Source: CALIKS01 sp964440295
GTDB lineage: Archaea > Thermoproteota > Nitrososphaeria_A > Caldarchaeales > Calditenuaceae
Assembly: GCA_964440295.1 (NCBI GenBank)
Contig: CAYTRT010000002.1
Location: 13,987-77,986, forward strand
Length of the DNA: 64,000 nt
Direction: 5' to 3'
In this document: piece by piece, positions 58,901-64,000 of the stretch
Layout of the letters: every line of letters begins with the position of its first letter
How positions within the stretch are numbered: position 1 is the first letter of the stretch
Program-made: the position numbers and the translations under genes
The notes under the pieces: generated by a model
Seen by the model: the letters and a program-made list of their open reading frames with translations, nothing else
What the model was told of the DNA's origin: nothing
Databases searched by the model: none

Positions 58901-60819
58901 GAGATAAGCACGCCGCCTACAGCGATATACTTTCCACGGTCATTATTCTCGCAGTAGTGCTCTCCGCTGGATTAGGTCTCTGGATGTTTCTTTCAAGCTA
59001 TGCGGGTATCTGGAGGCAGGAGGCGCTGAATAAAGTGGGTGAGCAGGCTCTTGTAATGCGATCGAAGATAGGTGCTGATTATGTCTATTATCCTGACAAA
59101 GTTCACGCCGGCAGCGGCAGGGGGATAATGATGTTGAGAAATGTGGGGCCAGTGCCAGTTGTTATATTCAGGATGATTACGATTAGGAATGGCACTGTTG
59201 TCTATGATACTGGTATAGATGAATTGATGAGGCTTGATGTCGGCCAATACCAGCAATATGATTTTATGTGTCCGGCGAGCGTGTGCAGGGAGGGAGACCC
59301 AATAACGGTGCAGGTACACTACGTCCCCGCTGATCTATTTAACCCCGAGGACCCGAGACTTATACGCCCAGACTACGAGACCGTCCTGTTTAAGGTTGCG
59401 AGCTTTAGCGCGGTGCCGCCATCTTTTGGGCTTTCTAGTGGCTGTGTCATACCGACGGCTAACTGGGTTCTCGTCGAGGTAGTAGATCCAAAGGAGACGA
59501 ATGAGCGGGGAACGACGACGGACGTGATTAAGCTTAGAGTATTAAATTCAAGCGCCTTGCTGCCTGTAATTCCGCTAACCGTAGAGGTTCAGGATAAAAA
59601 TGGAGTGGTTGCTCACGGTGAGGTAGATGTTGTTGGTCGTCTTCCGCAGGAGGTCTACGTGACCCTGGATAAGAGTGGGCTGGAGCCTCCTCTCTACGTG
59701 TTTCTGAGCTCGTCAGACCCAGAGCTGACTGTTATTCCTCCTTACTGGAGTTATCCGAATGATTATGGCACGTTTATTGATTATATGAAGCTTCGGATTG
59801 ATCTTGAGAATCTTAGGGTGGATGAGGTTATACTCTCCATTGGGTACTACGATTCTGGAAACTATCAGTTAGAGGTCACTATCTATGATTGTTATGGAAA
59901 CGTGGCTGCTAGAGGGTTCTTAGACGTGACTATTGATCTGGGTGGACTGGTAGTTTTTATAGAACAGTACAGCCTGGTTTTAGACCGGCCGGTCAATATT
60001 CTAGACGTAGGTATGATATTAATTAGGACTCGCGACGTTACTCCCATTGTTACCGTGACTACTACGACGACAGTCACGGAGACAACCACAGCGACCACGA
60101 CTCTTACGACGACAACTACGATTCCTGCTAGGACTGTCACGTCTACGAGCACGGTTCCAACTACAGTCACTGCGACCACCACTCAGATCCTCACCTCAAC
60201 GGCGACGACCACGGTTCCCAGTACCACTAGGACAGTCACGGCCTGGACCACATCAACTCACACTATAACAACGCCCTCGACAACTACTACAACTACGAGC
60301 ACTAGTACGATTTTAAGAACTACTACTAGCTGGAGTACGACTACGAGAATCACTACGAGAACAACGACAAGCTACACTACTACAGTGACGACGGTTGTTC
60401 CTAGGACGACGACGGTTACATACACTTTAAGTAGTCCGACTCAGACGGTGACGGTCTATAGTACTGTCACGGTCTACACATCTACCTATACGTCTAGGCC
60501 AGTCATAACAGTGACGAGCAGCATCAATAGTCCGACAATCACTCAGACAGTTAGCACGACAACGACGAAATACACAACGACATATACATACACTAGAACC
60601 ATCACTTCAACGGTTACGACTACCAAGACAGTAACCGTAACAATAATTACCACGACGACCGTTACCCCAACTGTAAGAGCCGGGGCGGGGCCAGAGTCAG
60701 CAGTACAGCCAATTATCGGTGGGTGGAGCGCTGAGAGCCTCGTCTATCTCTACCTCTCTATGGCCTCGCTCTTCGTCTTACCGGCCTATCGATTAATTAA
60801 GAGGTGGTCCGGGAAATGA
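58897..60819 (+). CDS. Pilin-like protein with long threonine-rich stalk and C-terminal membrane anchor
   Basis: A 640-residue protein. N-terminal hydrophobic helix (about 9-32, ILSTVIILAVVLSAGLGLWM), a beta-rich ectodomain (about 35-380), then about 210 residues made almost only of Thr with Val, Ser, Ile and Tyr (about 388-598). The end has a membrane helix (LVYLYLSMASLFVLPAYRLI) and basic tail. It is held in the membrane at both ends. Thr-rich stalks in archaea are typically O-glycosylated; that is inferred. The first part is related to the protein encoded before it (NVGPVPV and YDSGNYQLEVTIYDC). Confidence 0.65.
   Translation: MRDKHAAYSDILSTVIILAVVLSAGLGLWMFLSSYAGIWRQEALNKVGEQALVMRSKIGADYVYYPDKVHAGSGRGIMMLRNVGPVPVVIFRMITIRNGTVVYDTGIDELMRLDVGQYQQYDFMCPASVCREGDPITVQVHYVPADLFNPEDPRLIRPDYETVLFKVASFSAVPPSFGLSSGCVIPTANWVLVEVVDPKETNERGTTTDVIKLRVLNSSALLPVIPLTVEVQDKNGVVAHGEVDVVGRLPQEVYVTLDKSGLEPPLYVFLSSSDPELTVIPPYWSYPNDYGTFIDYMKLRIDLENLRVDEVILSIGYYDSGNYQLEVTIYDCYGNVAARGFLDVTIDLGGLVVFIEQYSLVLDRPVNILDVGMILIRTRDVTPIVTVTTTTTVTETTTATTTLTTTTTIPARTVTSTSTVPTTVTATTTQILTSTATTTVPSTTRTVTAWTTSTHTITTPSTTTTTTSTSTILRTTTSWSTTTRITTRTTTSYTTTVTTVVPRTTTVTYTLSSPTQTVTVYSTVTVYTSTYTSRPVITVTSSINSPTITQTVSTTTTKYTTTYTYTRTITSTVTTTKTVTVTIITTTTVTPTVRAGAGPESAVQPIIGGWSAESLVYLYLSMASLFVLPAYRLIKRWSGK
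60058..60680 (+). repeat. Threonine-codon low-complexity tract (stalk 1)
   Basis: About 620 bases of near-continuous ACN codons mixed with GTN and AGN codons. The third bases vary (ACT, ACG, ACC, ACA), so it is selection on protein composition, not simple DNA slippage. The protein-level unit is roughly alternating Thr-Val/Thr. Confidence 0.8.
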
Positions 60820-61520
60820 ATAAGAATAAGTGGTTAATGAGGATCTTTATTCTCGCCACTTTTGTAATTCTGTTGTCAGGCACAACGGATGCGCTTGCTC
60901 AGCGAATAATCACGGTTACGGAGACCGAGACAACGACTACAACTATCTGGGTCACAGAGACTACGACTGAGACAGTTACTGGAGGCACTTACACGGCCTC
61001 GACAACAGTGACTGAGACCTACACTACATACATAACCCACACTACCTCGACCACCGCCACCCAGACAACCGCATCCGGAGAGGTGACCACAACGACAACG
61101 AGGACAGTGACAACAACCACCACAACGAGAATTGGAACTTCAACAAGCATCGTACGTACCACGACGACGTCAACGGTCACTACTCTTAGAACGACAACAA
61201 CGATCTCGACGTATCTCGTCACTATCGTCACTAGGAGGACAACAACCTCTACCTCTTGGTCAACCAGATCAACTACGACTAATGTACCAGTTACGGTAAC
61301 AGTCACGGCGTACACGACCGTCTCCACAATATCCTCTACAACTGTGCCCACCACCACGACCACTACGATAGCCAACCCGACGACAACCACCACTACCTAC
61401 GTCTCAACAATCTCAACTGCGAGCAGCACGACAACCACTACTGCTACGACAACTACCGTGACGAGCACCACGACTACCACTACGACAAGCACTACCACTA
61501 GAACGGAGGGGGCTGGATAG
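60804..61520 (+). CDS. Secreted threonine-rich protein
   Basis: A 238-residue protein. An N-terminal signal-type helix (WLMRIFILATFVILLSGTTDALA, about 6-28) is followed by Thr-rich sequence from about 37 to the end, with a short TEGAG tail. No other domain or membrane anchor is seen. The start codon overlaps the end of the stalk protein gene. It is likely a glycosylated surface filler or linker, by composition only. Confidence 0.6.
   Translation: MVREMNKNKWLMRIFILATFVILLSGTTDALAQRIITVTETETTTTTIWVTETTTETVTGGTYTASTTVTETYTTYITHTTSTTATQTTASGEVTTTTTRTVTTTTTTRIGTSTSIVRTTTTSTVTTLRTTTTISTYLVTIVTRRTTTSTSWSTRSTTTNVPVTVTVTAYTTVSTISSTTVPTTTTTTIANPTTTTTTYVSTISTASSTTTTTATTTTVTSTTTTTTTSTTTRTEGAG
60919..61506 (+). 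repeat. Threonine-codon low-complexity tract (stalk 2)
   Basis: A second ACN-rich tract of about 590 bases, unlike the first in exact order but with the same Thr/Val/Ser content and mixed third bases. Confidence 0.8.
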
Positions 61521-61522
61521 TA

Positions 61523-62830
61523 ATGACTAGCCGTAGAAAGCGTGCAGGAATTTCCGCAGTAGTCGGTGCAGCAATTGGGATCATGATCTTCTTCACCGTG
61601 ATGATTCCCATGTGGATCTTCATGCAGAGCGTCCAGACATTATTCATGGACGAGGTAGCTAGGCGGCTACAGTTCGAGATAGAAAAGCTGAATGAGAAGC
61701 TAGACATTAGGGTCACGCTCCAGCCGCCAGAGCTGGACACCTTCGGCAGGAGGCAGGTATTCCTAATAATTGGTAACAAAGGACCGATCGAGATAAACGT
61801 CCCCACGCTGTACGTCGAGAGCAGCAGAATAGGTCTACAGCGAGTAGATAGGCAGTACAAACTGGCGCCGGGAGAATATATACTCGAGCCGATAAACTTC
61901 TACGTCGAGCCGTACGAGACCGTCGTGATCAGGGCTCCGACGCTTCGTGGAAACAACTTCGTGACGCCTGAGCAGATAGGCCCGAATAGGCTACCATACC
62001 TACTCATGGTCCAGCTCTCAAACATGAGCCTAAGCTACAGGTACGTCGTGAGGGTAAACGTCGTCACCGATCCAAGGACCGAGAAGGTCTATGGATGCGT
62101 CTCGCTCAACAGCCAAGAATTCGCCGAGGGATGCAAGGGAAGCGCCGAGCAGGCGAGAGTCGTCTCAACCGTCGACGACCTTGAGGACTTATTCGTCTTC
62201 AACGTCGCACCCGGAGTCTATACCGTCCAAGTAATCCGCCAAGAGTGGGCTGGAAACAGATGGACCGGTGAGGCAATCATCCTCCCAAGCCCGATAAGAG
62301 TGATAGTCGATTCAAACGTATTCGTTAAGGTTGGAGGTTCAAACGTCCTACAGATTGAGACACCAATACCGCTGAGGATAGAGACTACCCAGCCGAGCAG
62401 CATGGCAGTACTCAGGAACGAGACTGACCAGCTATCGACCAATGTTAAGATTCCATTCATCGTCTCGCTTGGAAACAACACTGAGCCGCTTCGTAAGGTC
62501 AGGGTTGAGCTTACCACGACTGGCGAGGGAGTATCGCTAACTCCCTCTGCTGCTTCCATGATGATTGAGAGGTTATCGCCAGGCGAGTCCTTCATTGGAT
62601 ACTTCACCGTTAACGCTTCACTTACCGGAGAGTTCGGCGGATACTTTACCTATCAGCTTAGGATTACAAATGCGATCGGCGAAGCGACGAGCACTCGGTA
62701 CGACGCTATCTCCATCTCCTCACCAACCACGACTGGCATATTCTACCTTTGTAAACTCTACAGCCAGCAAGTCAGCATTGGAACCAACTCGACAACAGTA
62801 GTATCGATCGTCGCGTGTGGGGCTCCCTAG
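61523..62830 (+). CDS. Pilin-like membrane-anchored surface protein 3
   Basis: A 435-residue protein. The start TSRRKRAGISAVVGAAIG resembles a pilin signal (basic, then RAG before a hydrophobic helix, about 8-32). A long coil-like stretch follows (VARRLQFEIEKLNEKLD, about 45-62), then beta-rich repeats. At 305-395 a segment (IPFIVSLGNNTEPLRKVRVELTTTGEG) looks like a CARDB-type beta sandwich. It follows the Thr-rich gene by 2 bases. It is probably displayed outside the cell. Confidence 0.65.
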   Translation: MTSRRKRAGISAVVGAAIGIMIFFTVMIPMWIFMQSVQTLFMDEVARRLQFEIEKLNEKLDIRVTLQPPELDTFGRRQVFLIIGNKGPIEINVPTLYVESSRIGLQRVDRQYKLAPGEYILEPINFYVEPYETVVIRAPTLRGNNFVTPEQIGPNRLPYLLMVQLSNMSLSYRYVVRVNVVTDPRTEKVYGCVSLNSQEFAEGCKGSAEQARVVSTVDDLEDLFVFNVAPGVYTVQVIRQEWAGNRWTGEAIILPSPIRVIVDSNVFVKVGGSNVLQIETPIPLRIETTQPSSMAVLRNETDQLSTNVKIPFIVSLGNNTEPLRKVRVELTTTGEGVSLTPSAASMMIERLSPGESFIGYFTVNASLTGEFGGYFTYQLRITNAIGEATSTRYDAISISSPTTTGIFYLCKLYSQQVSIGTNSTTVVSIVACGAP

Positions 62831-64000
62831 GACTTAGCCAGACTTCTATGCATGACCTCTGAGATAATTATTATTGTTGCGAGAAGTAGAGCTGTTAATA
62901 TCGTGGCAATTGTGCCCTCGAGTATCCAAGAACCGACGGATAGATTGTAGATTAGAGTGAAGATGAAGTCCCAGTATGGGAAGCCTAGGTTCATGACGAC
63001 TGCGATCGGCGAGAGGAGCGCCGTGAGGAAGACTGGATAAGTGACTAGCCTATTCTTTACGCATTCTCCAGCGGCTCCGTATAGGAGTATGCCCGCTAGG
63101 ATTGCTAGGAATGGGCCGGCTGGGTAGAAGTAGTAGGGGTAGAACTGCCTCGTCAGTACTCCCTGAACTGCTCCTCCGCCCCAAGAATACGTCCAGTAGT
63201 TCCTCGGGAGCAAGAAGATCGTCAATATCATGGAGGATGCGGCGATGCCTGGCAACGATGGAAGCCAAAGATTCCTCCTAAACGACCTGTAGACGACCAC
63301 GAATAGGAGGACAAGCGGAGAGACCATCGGAAGCGTGCTCCAGAAGACCTGCCCCAAACCTAGATAAGATAACACGTACCAAGGTAATGATTGTGGAATA
63401 TCAATTATGAAGGAGCCGAGAAGAACAGCGAGTGGAAGGTCGTTAAACTGCATGTTGCCCCTGATGGCTGCCTCAAAACTGCCAGCGCTCCATATCCATG
63501 GACTAACGAGTAGAGCCAGAGCAGGAAATATGAGTAGGTATAAAGTCTGACGATGCCTAATTAACTTCTGCAAAGCTAGAAGAATAACGAATATAATTAT
63601 GAAAATCAGAAATGTGAGCTTCGTCAGTACTGCTAAACATGCGGATAATACGGCCATGGGAAGAGACCATCTATGATTTGAATACAATATGCAGACGACT
63701 AAGGTTGCTACGAAGAAAGTTCCAACCGCATCTAAATAGGTGGACGAGTATTGGACGATGTAGGGATCCAACGATATCAATAATGCCACGACTAGAGCTG
63801 ATCGCTCCGAGTACCTCCTAGCGATCATATATGCGGGAATTGCGGTTAGAATTGAGGCCGTGATAGGTACTAATAATCCCGCCTGAATCGTGCCTAAAAT
63901 GTTGCCCAGCAAATTTATCGAAAGTCCTGTAAGGATCATTGAGATGGGGGGTACTCCTGGATTAATTCCGCCTAGGGCAGTCATATTCATTGATCTGAGG
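62827..64000 (-). CDS. GT-C type membrane glycosyltransferase-like protein (cut by window end)
   Basis: The frame is open beyond the window end; 390 residues are visible. It has about ten hydrophobic helices, with the pattern AIPAYMIARRYSERSALVVALL, LDPYIVQYSS and YTWSWGG-like WTYSWGGGAVQGV. The family resembles PMT/ArnT or AglB-like GT-C transferases that move sugars from lipid carriers. The first helix and catalytic acidic loop probably lie beyond the window. Next to Thr-rich proteins it may glycosylate them, by context. Confidence 0.7.
   Translation of the reverse strand, partial: LRSMNMTALGGINPGVPPISMILTGLSINLLGNILGTIQAGLLVPITASILTAIPAYMIARRYSERSALVVALLISLDPYIVQYSSTYLDAVGTFFVATLVVCILYSNHRWSLPMAVLSACLAVLTKLTFLIFIIIFVILLALQKLIRHRQTLYLLIFPALALLVSPWIWSAGSFEAAIRGNMQFNDLPLAVLLGSFIIDIPQSLPWYVLSYLGLGQVFWSTLPMVSPLVLLFVVVYRSFRRNLWLPSLPGIAASSMILTIFLLPRNYWTYSWGGGAVQGVLTRQFYPYYFYPAGPFLAILAGILLYGAAGECVKNRLVTYPVFLTALLSPIAVVMNLGFPYWDFIFTLIYNLSVGSWILEGTIATILTALLLATIIIISEVMHRSLAKS

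Noticed and set aside
59892..61393. Long Val-rich open frames on the minus strand opposite the Thr-rich tracts
   Set aside because: They are the reverse complement of ACN codons (NGT/GTN), with no signals of their own.

Overview
The window is archaeal chromosome, most likely from a thermophilic member of the TACK/Thermoproteota group known only from a draft metagenome or single-cell assembly. Archaeal markers are L7Ae, S28e, L24e, aIF2-gamma, two-subunit archaeal PheRS, a DtdA-type D-aminoacyl-tRNA deacylase, a DGGGP synthase, a tetraether-synthase-like radical SAM enzyme, and many TATA boxes placed about 26 bases before a start codon (leaderless mRNAs). The lineage cannot be fixed more closely from the sequence alone. 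A 100-N gap flanked by an exact 55-bp duplication shows draft scaffolding.

Layout. 1-11744: one dense, same-strand hydrogenase locus: two HdrA-type flavoproteins, MvhD, MvhG, MvhA, a maturation protease, then HypD, a HypC-hotdog fusion, HypE and HypF. 11870-18007: an orphan Tat-exported BMP-family binding protein with an amidohydrolase, a Tes-like radical SAM protein, DtdA and two small regulators. 18004-20878: a Mn/Zn ABC transporter operon led by a DtxR-type repressor with tandem operators. 20894-25578: SufS, VanZ-like, PPOX-like, then a thiamine group (ThiW, an unknown P-loop ATPase, ThiD-ThiN). 25830-31767: a FAD oxidoreductase, then an EMO-like membrane Fe-S protein, a 5-formyl-THF cycloligase-like protein and EtfBA. 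31823-38304: PheA, CoA-binding protein, PheT/PheS, a tRNA endonuclease-like subunit, DGGGP synthase and a YbaK-type deacylase. 38409-38492: a probable H/ACA guide RNA with a kink-turn, next to the assembly gap.

38646-42085 is the most unusual region. A crenarchaeal-type tyrosyl-tRNA synthetase gene is broken in two, and about 2.4 kb has been inserted at its conserved HAW segment. The insert holds a LAGLIDADG homing endonuclease (now frame-broken) facing a complete, distantly related TyrRS with its own promoter and ribosome binding site. This looks like a natural counterpart of a cleave-and-rescue element: the nuclease targets an essential gene and the cargo restores the lost function.

42314-55820: class II ribonucleotide reductase, sugar epimerase, HD hydrolase, a ThiR-like regulator, a peptidase, RidA with an amidohydrolase, and a translation cluster (L7Ae, S28e, L24e, Ndk, aIF2-gamma, PIN protein). 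55815-64000: a surface locus with a membrane zinc-ribbon protein, three pilin-like proteins, two long threonine-rich stalks and two GT-C type membrane proteins, the last cut by the window end. No CRISPR array, rRNA, tRNA or transposase was seen. Apart from the RNA/gap region at 38305-38645, no gene-free stretch exceeds 300 bases.
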